33,012 bases of DNA from Verrucomicrobiota bacterium (GCA_003152315.1 PLZV01000046.1:1-33012), one strand, 5' to 3'. Counted from the stretch's first letter, positions 14,701 through 22,914 are shown. The notes: generated by a model from the sequence alone, not told the origin. Translations and numbers: made by a program.

Positions 14701-14987
14701 CCCAGGAAGGCCCACAGCGGATACCCCGGCGGATGCGGCACGCCGAAGTTGAACGCGCCCGTCACCAGTTCGCCGGAATCCTCCAGCGTCACCTCGGGCG
14801 ACATAAAGTAAAGAAACGCAAACCCGGAAATCAGGAACGTGACCACCGCCGCGATCCAGTCCTCGGGCGTGAAGAAAGCGTGATAACTTTGTGGCGGTTC
14901 CGGCGGGGCTGCGGGCGCCGGCGCGGCCTTGACCGGAGCGGCTGGGGTGGTCGTTGGTGTTGTCGGCTTACGGTTTTTCTTGCCCAT
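11775..14987 (-). CDS. DUF2723 (TMEM260-like) membrane protein with C-terminal TPRs
   Basis: A 1070-residue membrane protein. Residues 1-35 are a Pro/Ala/Thr-rich cytoplasmic tail. The first helix leads to PEVTLEDSGELVTGAFNFGV and PHPPGYPLWAFLG (about 64-95), the signature of DUF2723, a GT-C fold family that includes the human O-mannosyltransferase TMEM260. About ten or more further hydrophobic helices run to roughly residue 565. A soluble domain follows. From about 840 to 1050 tetratricopeptide repeats are visible (AEYAFKQALQLCPESPEGNF, DAALKSLELMGQHFP, AALPMLEKAIALAP). It probably transfers a sugar to lipids or proteins at the outer face of the inner membrane (inference from family). It sits between the anti-sigma and nth genes in the long minus-strand unit. 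Confidence 0.85.
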   Translation of the reverse strand: MGKKNRKPTTPTTTPAAPVKAAPAPAAPPEPPQSYHAFFTPEDWIAAVVTFLISGFAFLYFMSPEVTLEDSGELVTGAFNFGVPHPPGYPLWAFLGWVWRHFVPFGNPAYRICLMSVLTGALVVGVLTLLMTRSIMMLLRSVTWAKDLEDSMKHWMALTIGSAVALLFGFNRGVWLWACVPEMRVLNVFMFIITACTFFAWMMRPQRHGFLYATILMYALGIANHQTIVVMAAPFMAGALALGLLSVWDRQPWRMAVVMPALSAFWELVVAALLGLAASAYVDAWLQTTPNSEVLSQKVNMFILFGPPIAATALIFMPAALAVLLLVWMGNEGWLSRKNALICTAAFLVGCSFYFYMSVASSTNPPMNWGYAYTKQGFLHTFTRGQYERLNLSPPWRKGFWVQAWLFARALLQQFSLSLESVAHKLNWPALADYDFLLGLPIVLFAFATLAVLIGMWKDLQGRARAWLIFVWLSFLTTGFGLLTIINPGVDKQNQEINIKFFAPAHGFFAMMIGYGLALAAAWVLNRWRQFPRGLMRGLCVASLALPLISFERNLRSCDQRDHDFGYQFGYRMFRPLGGYPDMDRDAVLYGGTDPGRFVPTYMIFCESRVPPKDRYRDPHFDSEGSPNFDRRDVYIITQNALADSTYMSYIRDHYDYTRPDPNNPQTLERRLPWQRELFRWGWTHLHRDTMYPKEPIWIPSETDTQHAFQEYINNVQTRQAHGEHLSADENVTVEGGAVQVRGVAGVMNINGILTKWIFDHAKDKHSFYVEESYVIPWMYPYLTPAGIIMKINRDPLASPQQDPKLWADIVSRDKAYWDKLCEELNARPQFHRDSDAQKTFSKLRSAIGGLYASRQMAVEAEYAFKQALQLCPESPEGNFRLAQLYMELNRTEDALATLEALQKLDPLNDKITGAIDQIKGIKQSRQDIPQLEAAYAKNPRDFGLLSQLAQAYSKAGQNDRIVMLLNNYLTQKDIPADAFLQAAQAYWNIGQHDAALKSLELMGQHFPQDARAYYFLAMMHAMENNADAALPMLEKAIALAPQLRAQAANDQQFTSLRGNPRFQQIVASP

Positions 14988-15019
14988 AATTGTTGCTCGT
15001 CAGTATTGCAGGTGTCGCC

Positions 15020-15412
15020 TTAACGGCGAATTTGAATATTCGTCAGTATCGATGGTGAACGCAGCACGGCAACGGTGTTCTCGCCCATGGGGCAAGCCGC
15101 CGCAAGTTTGGTCTCCCAAAGAGCCAGCGATGGCAACAGCCCGTTACTGGCCACAATCTTCGCCGGATTGGCGTGGGATACCGGTCGAAGTGACCGGGAC
15201 AGCCACTGCCACCCCACCAGCAACGTCAGTGACAGGGCGCCGGCCAGCGCGACCTGAAAACCGATGCGGTGACCGAACTGCCAGAACGCCCACCCGTGTC
15301 CGGTTACCGGTCGTTGCATTTCGTGCAAGATGGATCGCCGCGCCGTCGCCGGCAGACGCGCCGGACGAAGTGCGTTAAGTTGATCTTCCAACGTGTCGAA
15401 TGGTGTACTCAT
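15020..15412 (-). CDS. Putative membrane anti-sigma factor
   Basis: A 130-residue protein with a short cytoplasmic N-terminal part (MSTPFDTLEDQLNALRPARL), one membrane helix at about 58-76 (VALAGALSLTLLVGWQWL) and a periplasmic tail. The start overlaps the stop of the ECF sigma gene as ATGA, the classic arrangement of a sigma factor and its anti-sigma. No zinc-binding HC2 motif is visible; a conserved anti-sigma domain cannot be shown from sequence alone, so the role is inferred from position and topology. The longer frame to 15535 is only the sigma gene read in another frame. Confidence 0.65.
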   Translation of the reverse strand: MSTPFDTLEDQLNALRPARLPATARRSILHEMQRPVTGHGWAFWQFGHRIGFQVALAGALSLTLLVGWQWLSRSLRPVSHANPAKIVASNGLLPSLALWETKLAAACPMGENTVAVLRSPSILTNIQIRR

Positions 15413-15978
15413 GGTTTGCCTGCCTTCTCGAGGTGTTGCCGTAACGCGGCGAGTGCCAACCGGTAGCGGGAGGCGACCGTGTTGGGCGATTCGTCGGTCA
15501 CCGTGGCAATCTGTTGAAATGTCAGTTCGCCCCAAATCTTCAGCGTGAGGACCTCCCGTTGCTCAATCGGAAGTTCACGGACCGCCATCTCCAGTTTGGC
15601 GTGCTCTTCGGCCTTCTCCAGGGATGATTCAAACAACGGCGGCTGCTCGTAGAGGGACTCCCCGGCTGCGACCTCACGCCGCCAGCGTCGGGCCGCTTGT
15701 CGCTGACGGTCGAGCACCGTAAAGCGTACGGCGGAATAACAAAGCGCCGGCAGATCCGGTTCGGTAACGCCGTTGTTCGAGTGTTTGCGCCAGACGCGGA
15801 GAAACGCTTCCTGCACCACGTCGGCGGCATCGGCGTCGTTGTGGCACAACTGGCGTGCGTACAAAAACAGTCCATCTCCACACTGGTGAAGCATCCGCTG
15901 CCACATGGTCCTGTCTGTTGCGTCGTCGATCACTCGGTTGGCGCCTTGCCAAATGCTAATCGTCGCCGAGGGCGTCAT
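15409..15978 (-). CDS. ECF RNA polymerase sigma factor
   Basis: A 189-residue sigma factor. Region 2 is recognisable in LFLYARQLCHNDADAADVVQ and EAFLRVWRKH at about 37-65. The variable linker holds an acidic/Glu-rich segment. Region 4 is at about 135-185, with LPIEQREVLTLKIWGELTFQ and SPNTVASRYRLALAALRQHL forming the helix-turn-helix that reads the -35. It is coupled by ATGA to the putative anti-sigma factor and preceded by a single-domain response regulator 19 bp upstream. Likely target genes are not evident. Confidence 0.9.
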   Translation of the reverse strand: MTPSATISIWQGANRVIDDATDRTMWQRMLHQCGDGLFLYARQLCHNDADAADVVQEAFLRVWRKHSNNGVTEPDLPALCYSAVRFTVLDRQRQAARRWRREVAAGESLYEQPPLFESSLEKAEEHAKLEMAVRELPIEQREVLTLKIWGELTFQQIATVTDESPNTVASRYRLALAALRQHLEKAGKP

Positions 15979-15997
15979 TTGTCACCACAAGCACAAT

Positions 15998-16486
15998 TCA
16001 TCGTCGGTTCGCTGGTTCCTGGTTTACGGGCTGCTCCAGGCGGCGCATCGCCTGCAGGTTCTTGACGTACGCTTCGAGCCGCTTTTCTTCGTCGGCAATG
16101 TGGCGCACCCGCAGGATCGAGCGCACCCGTACCATCAACTCCAGCGCATGGATCGGTTTCGCAAGAAAATCGTCAGCCCCTGCGATAATACTCTCTTCCA
16201 GGGCCCGTTTCGAGTCCAATCCCGACACGACGATAATGCGAATGTGGCGCGTGCGCGGATCCGCGCGCAATTGCTGGCACACCTCGATGCCGGACATTTC
16301 GGGCATCATGATGTCCAAGAGCAATAAATCCGGTTGTTGCTCCCGCGCTATTCGCACGGCTTCGACGCCATCACTGGCCGTAAGCACCTCGTGCCCCAAC
16401 TCCGCCAGCAAACCGCTTTCGTATTCGCGAATCGGCGCTTCGTCATCCACCACCAAAATTCTTGCCCGCATCGGTGCTCGGTTCAT
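15998..16486 (-). CDS. Single-domain response regulator (CheY-like)
   Basis: A 162-residue receiver protein. Acidic pocket D14-D15 (ILVVDDE), phospho-acceptor D58 in LLLLDIMMPEMSGIE, a Ser/Thr switch residue near 88 (VVSGL) and Lys at about 110 in FLAKPI complete the domain. After the receiver, VRVRSILRVRHIADEEKRLE starts a helical, charged tail of about 45 residues without a DNA-binding domain. The second of two adjacent ATGs (16486) is used because AAGGA lies six bases upstream. It sits 19 bp after purH and 19 bp before the ECF sigma gene, so it may act on that sigma/anti-sigma pair (inference). Confidence 0.85.
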   Translation of the reverse strand: MNRAPMRARILVVDDEAPIREYESGLLAELGHEVLTASDGVEAVRIAREQQPDLLLLDIMMPEMSGIEVCQQLRADPRTRHIRIIVVSGLDSKRALEESIIAGADDFLAKPIHALELMVRVRSILRVRHIADEEKRLEAYVKNLQAMRRLEQPVNQEPANRR

Positions 16487-16505
16487 CATCGTTCCTTGTA
16501 TCGTC

Positions 16506-18077
16506 CTAGTGCCGGAAATGCCGGATTCCAGTGAAGACCATCGCCACATTACGTTCATCCGCCGCCGCAATCACCTCGGCGTCGCGGACGCTGCCACCCG
16601 GCTGGATGACCGCGGTCGCCCCGGCTTCGACCGCCGCGATCACACCGTCGGGGAACGGGAAAAAGGCGTCGCTGGCAACCACGCTGCCCTTGAGATCAAG
16701 CCCGGCTTCTCCGGCTTTCCAGACCGCAATCTTCGAGGAATCCACGCGACTCATTTGACCCGCGCCCACGCCCAACGTTCGACTCCCACGGGCGTCGAAT
16801 CGCGCAAAAACGATGGCGTTGGACTTTACATGTTTGACCACCCGCCAGGCGAACAAGATCGCATGCCGCTCCTCGTGCGTCGGATGCCGCAGGGTCACGA
16901 CCTTCATGTCCGCTGCCGAGACCAGTCGCGTATCGCGCTCCTGGGCGAGCAATCCACCCGTGACCGAACGGAACGCCAGGCCCGCACCAGCCGGCCGCAG
17001 GTTCTTGAGGAATCGCAAATTCTTTTTCTTCTGGAGGATGGCGAGGGCCCCGGGTTCAAACTCCGGCGCCACAATCACCTCGCTAAAAATCTCTGCGATG
17101 GCCGACGCGATGGCTGCGTCGAGTGGACGGTTCACCGCAACCACACCGCCGAAAGGCGCCTGTTTGTCGGTCGCATACGCCAGGTTCCACGCCTCGAGCA
17201 AGGTCGTCGCGCTGCCCACGCCGCACGGATTGGTATGCTTGATAATCGCCACCGTGGGCTCTTCAAATTCGGCCACCAACTCGGCGGCGGCGGTAAGATC
17301 GAGAATATTATTGTAGGAAAGCTCCTTGCCGTGGAGTTGCTGGAAGTGCCCAAAGAAATTACCGTACAACGCCGCCTGCTGGTGCGGGTTCTCGCCGTAA
17401 CGCAAGTCCTGCGCCTTTTTCAGCGACAGAGGCAGGATCTCAGGTAGTTCATTCCTCTCCTTTCCTGTTCCCCCCTTCGCCCGCATGCGCGCGGCGTGCA
17501 GGTATTGGGCAATGGCCCCATCATAACGCGCCGTCGTCTCGAAAGCCTTCACCGCCAGCTTCCAGCGGAACATCTCGCAGGTGTTGCCGCCGTGTTCCTT
17601 GAGGTCCTTGAGTAGCGCGGGGTAATCGGCGGGATCGACGACCACCGTGACGCTGGCGTGGTTCTTCGCCGCGCTGCGCAACATGCTCGGTCCGCCGATG
17701 TCGATGTTTTCGATAGCGTCCGACAGCGAAACATTCGGCTTGGCGACCGTTTCTTCGAACGGATAAAGGTTTACCACTACGAGATCGATGGGTTTGATGC
17801 CCTGTTTGGCCGCTTGCGCTTCATGCTCGGCGTTGCCGCGAATATAAAGCAGACCGCCGTGCACTTTCGGATGCAGCGTCTTCACGCGGCCATCGAGCAT
17901 CTCGGGAAAGCCGGTGAACTCGCTGATTTCGACGACCGGAATGCCGGCGTCCTTGAGGGTGCGAGCCGTCCCGCCCGTCGAAATTATCTCGACCCCAAAC
18001 GCCTGCAATTCCTTCGCAAAATCAACCAGCCCCGTCTTGTCCGAAACGCTGATTAGCGCCCGTTGGATTCTGCCCAT
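16506..18077 (-). CDS. purH: Bifunctional AICAR transformylase/IMP cyclohydrolase
   Basis: A 523-residue enzyme that makes the last two steps to IMP. The N-terminal cyclohydrolase domain starts [20 protein letters not shown], with [13 protein letters not shown] and [15 protein letters not shown]. The transformylase domain has [35 protein letters not shown] (the catalytic Lys-His pair) and [14 protein letters not shown], and ends [10 protein letters not shown]. Length and motif order are those of intact family members. A Gly/Lys-rich stretch between the domains ([12 protein letters not shown]) is short and harmless. It is 34 bp from the upstream membrane-anchored protein and leads directly into the response regulator gene. 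Confidence 0.95.
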   Translation of the reverse strand: MGRIQRALISVSDKTGLVDFAKELQAFGVEIISTGGTARTLKDAGIPVVEISEFTGFPEMLDGRVKTLHPKVHGGLLYIRGNAEHEAQAAKQGIKPIDLVVVNLYPFEETVAKPNVSLSDAIENIDIGGPSMLRSAAKNHASVTVVVDPADYPALLKDLKEHGGNTCEMFRWKLAVKAFETTARYDGAIAQYLHAARMRAKGGTGKERNELPEILPLSLKKAQDLRYGENPHQQAALYGNFFGHFQQLHGKELSYNNILDLTAAAELVAEFEEPTVAIIKHTNPCGVGSATTLLEAWNLAYATDKQAPFGGVVAVNRPLDAAIASAIAEIFSEVIVAPEFEPGALAILQKKKNLRFLKNLRPAGAGLAFRSVTGGLLAQERDTRLVSAADMKVVTLRHPTHEERHAILFAWRVVKHVKSNAIVFARFDARGSRTLGVGAGQMSRVDSSKIAVWKAGEAGLDLKGSVVASDAFFPFPDGVIAAVEAGATAVIQPGGSVRDAEVIAAADERNVAMVFTGIRHFRH

Positions 18078-18111
18078 AACCTGCTAAGGGTAACGGATGG
18101 CGGGTCGACCT

Positions 18112-18570
18112 TCAATCGAATTTCAACTCGGGCGATTCGACCCGGATGAGCTTCCAGGTGGAATCATTTTTACGGAAATACAGGCGAAAACGTTCCGAGC
18201 GAATTTCACTCTCGGAAAGGCTGCCCTTGGCCTTGGCGAGAACTTTCGCGATAAACACTGCCCGCGCTTTCTGGTGGTCGGGATCGATGGTGACGGTCAG
18301 GTCGCTGAGGTGAATAAAGATTGCGTCGTATTGGGCGCGAAACGAGCTGACCCCGCCCAGCAGCATGGACTTGTCCATTCCCCAGTCATCGCTGTAGTCG
18401 GCGGCTACCGCATCCGCCAGTTGCAGCAGTTTGCCCTTTTCCACTGCATTCTCCATGACACCGATCTGTTTCTTGACCCTCGCCTCATCGGTCACAAACA
18501 CCCGTTGCCAAACCTGCCAAAGCACGAACGCAGCGATTCCGACCATGGCGATTCGTAGTAGCCATTTCAT
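18112..18570 (-). CDS. Membrane-anchored hypothetical protein after lepB
   Basis: A 152-residue protein with an N-terminal anchor (KWLLRIAMVGIAAFVLWQVW) followed by a soluble domain rich in helix and strand: RVKKQIGVMENAVEKGKLLQ, then FRLYFRKNDSTWKLIRVESP at the end. The topology and the C-terminal strand pattern resemble small NTF2-like/DUF4440-type envelope proteins, but I cannot name the family. It starts in an ATGA overlap with the lepB stop and has a GGAGG ribosome binding site, so it is translated with lepB. It lies 34 bp before purH. Confidence 0.7.
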   Translation of the reverse strand: MKWLLRIAMVGIAAFVLWQVWQRVFVTDEARVKKQIGVMENAVEKGKLLQLADAVAADYSDDWGMDKSMLLGGVSSFRAQYDAIFIHLSDLTVTIDPDHQKARAVFIAKVLAKAKGSLSESEIRSERFRLYFRKNDSTWKLIRVESPELKFD

Positions 18571-19046
18571 CGGTTCCACCTCCAATGCCAGGCCATTCGC
18601 GATCGTACCAATCGGGTGGCGACAGGCCCCTTCACGTAGTCCTCAAGATCAAAGTCGCGGTTGTCACCCACGACAAAAATTCTTCCCGCAGGGAGTGGTA
18701 TCGGTTCCATCTGCCAATCGGGGTTGATCGTGGTGTACGGCTCGGATAACGGCGCACCGTTGATCTTGAATACACCATGGTCCATGGACACGGTCTCGCC
18801 GGGCAATGCGATTACGCGTTTCACAAAGTACAATGGCGGGTCGTCCGCCGTGCGAAACTCCACAATGTCGCCACGGCGCGGTTCGTAATGCCACACGCGC
18901 TGCATGACGCATAGTTCCCATGACTTCAGCGTCGGCGACATGCTGTCGCCATACACAATGCGTGGCACGGCAACGAATTTGACCACGAGGAATACGCTGA
19001 CACCGATGACCAGCAGCCTTAACAGAGATTTGGCGCCGAGCCTCAT
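18567..19046 (-). CDS. lepB: Signal peptidase I
   Basis: A 159-residue membrane-bound protease that cleaves signal peptides of exported proteins. An N-terminal anchor (LLRLLVIGVSVFLVVKFVAV) precedes GDSMSPTL with the catalytic Ser at residue 35. FVKRVIALPGE holds the general-base Lys at 76, and VVGDNRDFDLE is the conserved C-terminal box. This is short compared with the Enterobacterial enzyme and lacks its second helix, as in many Gram-positive-like and PVC enzymes. It lies 40 bp after purM and is coupled to the next gene by ATGA. Other copies in the genome are likely, so the name is at family level. Confidence 0.9.
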   Translation of the reverse strand: MRLGAKSLLRLLVIGVSVFLVVKFVAVPRIVYGDSMSPTLKSWELCVMQRVWHYEPRRGDIVEFRTADDPPLYFVKRVIALPGETVSMDHGVFKINGAPLSEPYTTINPDWQMEPIPLPAGRIFVVGDNRDFDLEDYVKGPVATRLVRSRMAWHWRWNR

Positions 19047-19086
19047 ATCGTAACTTCGTCCAGAATGTCAGAAAAGAAAGTGGCTG

Positions 19087-20127
19087 TCAGGTGATTACAA
19101 CCACCGGCTTGCCCTTACGAACTTCACCGATGAGATAAGATTTCACACCCGCGCGTGAAGCGACCTTCTGGAGTGCCGCCACCGATTTCGGATCGACGAT
19201 GCACACCATGCCGATGCCCATGTTAAACACGCGATGCATCTCCTCACCGGTCACCCCGCCGCCTTCTTGGAGCAGTTTGAAAATCGGCAGCACATCCCAC
19301 GAACCGCTGCGAATGACTGCCCCACAATTCCTCGGCAGTACCCGCGGAATGTTGTCATAAAACCCGCCACCGGTGATGTGCGCCACCCCATGCAATGATT
19401 TTCGCGCTTTCTTGATGATGGGCCAGTAGTTGCGGTGGACCTTGAGCAGTTCTTCGCCGAACGTACAACCAAGACCGCTGTGGTAATCATCCAACCGCCC
19501 CCGCATCTGCGCGAAAAGAATCTGCCGGGCCAGGGAATAGCCATTCGTGTGCAGCCCTGTGCTGGCCAGGCCGAGGATCGCGTCCCCCGGACGGATACGC
19601 GAGCCGTCGATGATCTGGTCGCGTTCCACCACGCCGACAATCGTGCTGACCAAATCGTAATCACCTGCCGCATACATACCAGGCATCTGCGCCGTCTCGC
19701 CGCCGATCAACGCGCAACCCGCTTCCACACACGCCTTGACCAGGCCATCGATAATCTGGTTGAACACGCGCGGCGACAATTCGCCCATGCCGATGTAATC
19801 CAGGAAAAACAAGGGTTCTGCGCCGACCGCGGCGATGTCGTTGACGCAATGATTAACAAGGTCCTGCCCGACCGTGTCGTGTTTGTTCAGCGCGACAGCA
19901 ATCTTCAGCTTCGTCCCAACGCCGTCCATACTGCTCACCAGCACCGGCCGTTTGTGTTTCTTCAGGTCGAGCGCAAACAGCCCGCCAAACCCGCCAATGG
20001 AACCGAGGACTTCAGGGCGCAGGGTCTTGCGGACTTTCTGCTTGAGCCCACCCTTCAGCGTGTCCGCGAGATGGATGTTTACGCCCGAGTGGGTGTAAGC
20101 ATCTTTTGTTGTGCCTTGTTGATTCAT
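19087..20127 (-). CDS. purM: Phosphoribosylformylglycinamidine cyclo-ligase (AIR synthetase)
   Basis: A 346-residue enzyme that uses ATP to close the imidazole ring, giving aminoimidazole ribotide from FGAM. Motifs include YTHSGVNIHLADTLKGGLK at the start, GVGTKLKIAVALNKHDTVGQ, CVNDIAAVGAEPLFFLDYIG, GGETAQMPGMY and the late HITGGGFYDNIPRVLP. Length and order are normal. The start overlaps the stop of the WapI-like gene as ATGA, so purF, that gene and purM are one translation-coupled set. Its substrate FGAM comes from the PurL/PurQ/PurS enzyme encoded further right in the window. Confidence 0.95.
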   Translation of the reverse strand: MNQQGTTKDAYTHSGVNIHLADTLKGGLKQKVRKTLRPEVLGSIGGFGGLFALDLKKHKRPVLVSSMDGVGTKLKIAVALNKHDTVGQDLVNHCVNDIAAVGAEPLFFLDYIGMGELSPRVFNQIIDGLVKACVEAGCALIGGETAQMPGMYAAGDYDLVSTIVGVVERDQIIDGSRIRPGDAILGLASTGLHTNGYSLARQILFAQMRGRLDDYHSGLGCTFGEELLKVHRNYWPIIKKARKSLHGVAHITGGGFYDNIPRVLPRNCGAVIRSGSWDVLPIFKLLQEGGGVTGEEMHRVFNMGIGMVCIVDPKSVAALQKVASRAGVKSYLIGEVRKGKPVVVIT

Positions 20128-20555
20128 GGCTTGCGAACGGGAAACCCAGCGATGACTTTTTCAAGCTCATGCATCGACCTTCCGAGTTGTGACTGATCGA
20201 AGCGCAAAATAAAGTTGAGTTGATTGCCAGTACCCGGTTCGTCCATGACCTCGCCATCAAGTTCAATATGTCCCTTGCCATCACCGACGAGTCGCATATG
20301 TACTTGATCTTCTGTTGTCGTGAACTCCGCCGAACCATGTAGCGTTTCAAAGAGCGGACGCACTTGATTCATAAACGTGACTAATTCGTCTGTGACAATT
20401 GCTGCATCGAAACTGCCACGAAACCCGCCAGCCTGAACTGATATGCGCACGGTTAACCAGTTGTCGTCGTGGTACTCGCCAGCCGGCTTCCGTTCGTAGC
20501 GAAGCACATCAACCTCGATGCGTTCACGTTCTGATTCACCGAAGGAGAAGGTCAT
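20124..20555 (-). CDS. WapI-like family protein between purF and purM
   Basis: A 143-residue cytosolic protein. DDNWLTVRISVQAGGFRGSF and, later, GDGKGHIELDGEVMDEPGTG, NQLNFILRFDQSQLGRSM and a terminal AGFPV form a pattern that I recall from proteins annotated as WapI-family immunity proteins. WapI neutralises the contact-dependent toxin WapA in Bacillus. Many members lie away from toxins, so immunity may not be the ancestral job. No toxin gene is seen here. The start lies seven bases after the purF stop and the end overlaps purM as ATGA, so it is a true member of the purine unit. ATG 20555 has only a weak GAAG ribosome binding site. Family call moderate. Confidence 0.65.
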   Translation of the reverse strand: MTFSFGESERERIEVDVLRYERKPAGEYHDDNWLTVRISVQAGGFRGSFDAAIVTDELVTFMNQVRPLFETLHGSAEFTTTEDQVHMRLVGDGKGHIELDGEVMDEPGTGNQLNFILRFDQSQLGRSMHELEKVIAGFPVRKP

Positions 20556-20562
20556 GACTTCT

Positions 20563-22050
20563 TCATAACAACGGTCGCTGCGTATCGTCATGCACCAGAT
20601 CGGAGACGGGGCGGCGGTATTTGGTGCGGCGTTGTTCCATGACGAACTTGTCCATTTCGGATTCGACGGGTGAGGGATATTGGCCGGTGTAGCAGGCGGC
20701 ACAGAATTCGTTTGCGGGCAACCCGGTAGACGCGATCATGCCGTCGAGCGAGAGGTAGCCGAGAGAGTCGGCGCCGAGAAATTCGCGGATCTGTTCCTGC
20801 GAATTGTTCGCGGCCATCAACTCCTTGCGCGTCGGGAAATCGATGCCGTAGGCGCAGGGCCATTTGTGCGGCGGGCAACTGACGCGCATATGGACTTCCT
20901 TCGCGCCGGCTTCGCGTAGCGTAACCACCCGCGCGCGCGCGGTCGTGCCGCGCACAATCGAATCGTCCACTACCACGACACGCTTGCCCACGACCATTTC
21001 CTCGATGAGGTTGAGTTTCACCCGCACGCCGAAATCGCGGATGAGCTGGGTCGGCTGCAGGAAGGTCCGTCCCACGTAGTGATTGCGGACGAACGCGTTA
21101 CCAAAATCGATCCCGCTTTCTTCCGCGAACCCCATCGCCGCCCAATTCCCGCTGTCGGGCACGGGAATCACGAGGTCCGCCTCGATGGGATGCTCGCGGG
21201 CCAACTGGCGGCCCAGATTGATCCGGACCTGCGCGACGTTCTTGTTGAAGATGTCGCTGTCGGGTCGCGCGAAGTAGACGTACTCGAAAATGCAGAACGC
21301 GTGCGGTTGCTGCGTGCCGGCCCAGGGATTGACCGAGCGCACGCCGTGCTTGTCGATGACCACGATTTCGCCGGGGGCCAGGTCGCGCACGTAATCAGCG
21401 TGAATGAGGTCGAGCGCGCACGTTTCGCTGGCCAGCACGTAGGCGACGCCGCCTTCGCTGCCGTCTTCCTTCGGCGCGGCCAGTTTGCCCAGCACCAGCG
21501 GACGGAATCCAAACGGATCGCGGACGCCGATGAGTTCATCCTCACCCATGATGACGAGCGAATACGCGCCCTGGATCTTGCGCATGACCGCTTCAAGCGA
21601 ATGCGCCCGGTCGTCCTTGGACGGCTGCGCGAGCAGGTGCAGGATGATTTCACTATCGACGGTTGTCTGGAAAATCGAGCCCTGCTCTTCGAGTTCGGCG
21701 CGCAGGCGCGAGGCGTTGGTGAGATTGCCGTTGTGACCGATGGCGATCTGCCCGCGCGCGCAATCGACGACCAGCGGCTGGGCGTTCTTGATGTTGGAAC
21801 TGCCGGTGGTGGAGTAGCGGACGTGACCGATGGCAAGAGGGCCGGGCAACGAACGCAGGATGTTCTTGTCGAAGACCTGGCCGACGAGCCCCATGCCCTT
21901 GTAGGTCCGCAAGTCGATGCCGTCGGAGGCCGTGATCCCTGCGCTCTCCTGGCCGCGATGCTGCAGCGCGTACAACCCGTAATACGTCAGCTCCGCCGCA
22001 TTCGGGTGCCCGTAAATCCCAAACAGCCCGCAATAATGACGGGGCCGCAT
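20563..22050 (-). CDS. purF: Amidophosphoribosyltransferase
   Basis: A 495-residue enzyme that starts purine synthesis by moving the glutamine amide to PRPP. The glutaminase domain begins at C7 (HYCGLFGIYGHPNAAEL) after a six-residue propeptide that must be removed to free the nucleophile. ALQHRGQESAGI, HVRYSTTG and GHNGNLTN mark the domain. The PRPP site is VVVDDSIVRGTTARARVVTL. Cysteines in CPPHKWPCAYGID and the EFCAACYTGQYP block agree with the Fe-S cluster type of PurF (as in Bacillus). ATG 22050 is used because AGAAG lies five bases upstream; ATG 22068 would lengthen the propeptide by six residues. It is the first gene of the long minus-strand unit. Confidence 0.95.
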   Translation of the reverse strand: MRPRHYCGLFGIYGHPNAAELTYYGLYALQHRGQESAGITASDGIDLRTYKGMGLVGQVFDKNILRSLPGPLAIGHVRYSTTGSSNIKNAQPLVVDCARGQIAIGHNGNLTNASRLRAELEEQGSIFQTTVDSEIILHLLAQPSKDDRAHSLEAVMRKIQGAYSLVIMGEDELIGVRDPFGFRPLVLGKLAAPKEDGSEGGVAYVLASETCALDLIHADYVRDLAPGEIVVIDKHGVRSVNPWAGTQQPHAFCIFEYVYFARPDSDIFNKNVAQVRINLGRQLAREHPIEADLVIPVPDSGNWAAMGFAEESGIDFGNAFVRNHYVGRTFLQPTQLIRDFGVRVKLNLIEEMVVGKRVVVVDDSIVRGTTARARVVTLREAGAKEVHMRVSCPPHKWPCAYGIDFPTRKELMAANNSQEQIREFLGADSLGYLSLDGMIASTGLPANEFCAACYTGQYPSPVESEMDKFVMEQRRTKYRRPVSDLVHDDTQRPLL

Positions 22051-22226
22051 GCTTTCTTCTGGGTTCATTCCTGGGTTAACTCGTCTCGACGAACGCAAGC
22101 CGTCGAAAGTTCCACCTCGGGAAAACGTTTAGTCGAACAGGAGACAAATAGCAAGGGGCAACCCCGTGCGGAGTGGAATTATCCGGGTTGACGAAAACGC
22201 ATCTCTCGTCGGCGCGTGAAGATGGA

Positions 22227-22727
22227 CTACTTGGAGGCGGAAACCGGGGCTTTGCCGGCGGAAGTGCCTTCGATAACTTCCTCCACGGTCTTCAGCAGTT
22301 CTTCATTGTTGAAGGGCTTGGAGACGAATCTCTCGACGCCGTGGTGGAAGCTTTCCGGAAGCTCGGCCACGCGGAACCCGGACACGGCCACAACTTTCAG
22401 TCCAGGGTTCAGCTTGCGCAGGAACTCGAGGGTCTCGGCGCCGTTGAATCGTGGCATATTGTAGTCGAGCAGCACAAGGCGGACATCTTTGGGGGCATAC
22501 CGCACCATGTCGAGGCCCTTCGGGCCGGTGCTGGAAGTTAGCACGTTGTATCCCGCTTCGCGCAAAACAAGCCGGACCGCATCCAGGAAAGTCGGGTCGT
22601 CATCGATGACCAGGACCGTGCCTTTCCCTTCGTTCTCGTCACTGGAAGCGGCGTCGCGAGGCCGTTTTTCCCGTTGGCCCACGCCGCCATTGGTTAATAA
22701 CGAGACTGCTGCGGTGAAGATGCCCAT
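22227..22727 (-). CDS. Single-domain response regulator
   Basis: A 166-residue receiver protein. The first 36 residues are a low-conservation tail; the receiver begins GTVLVIDDDPTFLDAVRLVL, with phospho-acceptor D88 in LVLLDYNMPRFNGAETLEFL, VVAVSGF as the switch strand, and K137 in FVSKPFNNEELL. There is no output domain. ATG 22727 has AAGGA nine bases upstream. It follows the second ECF sigma/anti-sigma pair on the same strand with a gap of 187 bp, mirroring the response regulator before the first pair. Confidence 0.85.
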   Translation of the reverse strand: MGIFTAAVSLLTNGGVGQREKRPRDAASSDENEGKGTVLVIDDDPTFLDAVRLVLREAGYNVLTSSTGPKGLDMVRYAPKDVRLVLLDYNMPRFNGAETLEFLRKLNPGLKVVAVSGFRVAELPESFHHGVERFVSKPFNNEELLKTVEEVIEGTSAGKAPVSASK

Positions 22728-22914
22728 ATGGTTATTTCCTTAATCGACTATAAATTCACACGGCAACCAGGGCTAGATAGTGCAGGGTCTATGCCAGAAA
22801 AACTACAACCGTGCGGCGACATGTTTATGGCCCCAAAGGACTTCAACTCGCTTGTGTAAACAACTGCCTGTCAGTCAGTTGTCGAAGGAGATCAATCGGC
22901 TGGAAACAACGAAT

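Noticed and set aside
16062-17447. 461-codon plus-strand ORF
   Set aside because: Antisense to purH and the response regulator, both of which have clear motifs; the product looks like a shadow.
21079-22191. 370-codon plus-strand ORF
   Set aside because: Antisense to purF with its full set of motifs; no recognisable family.
22859-22882. ACAACTG/CAGTTGT inverted repeat after the RskA gene
   Set aside because: Seven-base stem with no T-run and no second copy; too weak to call a terminator or operator.
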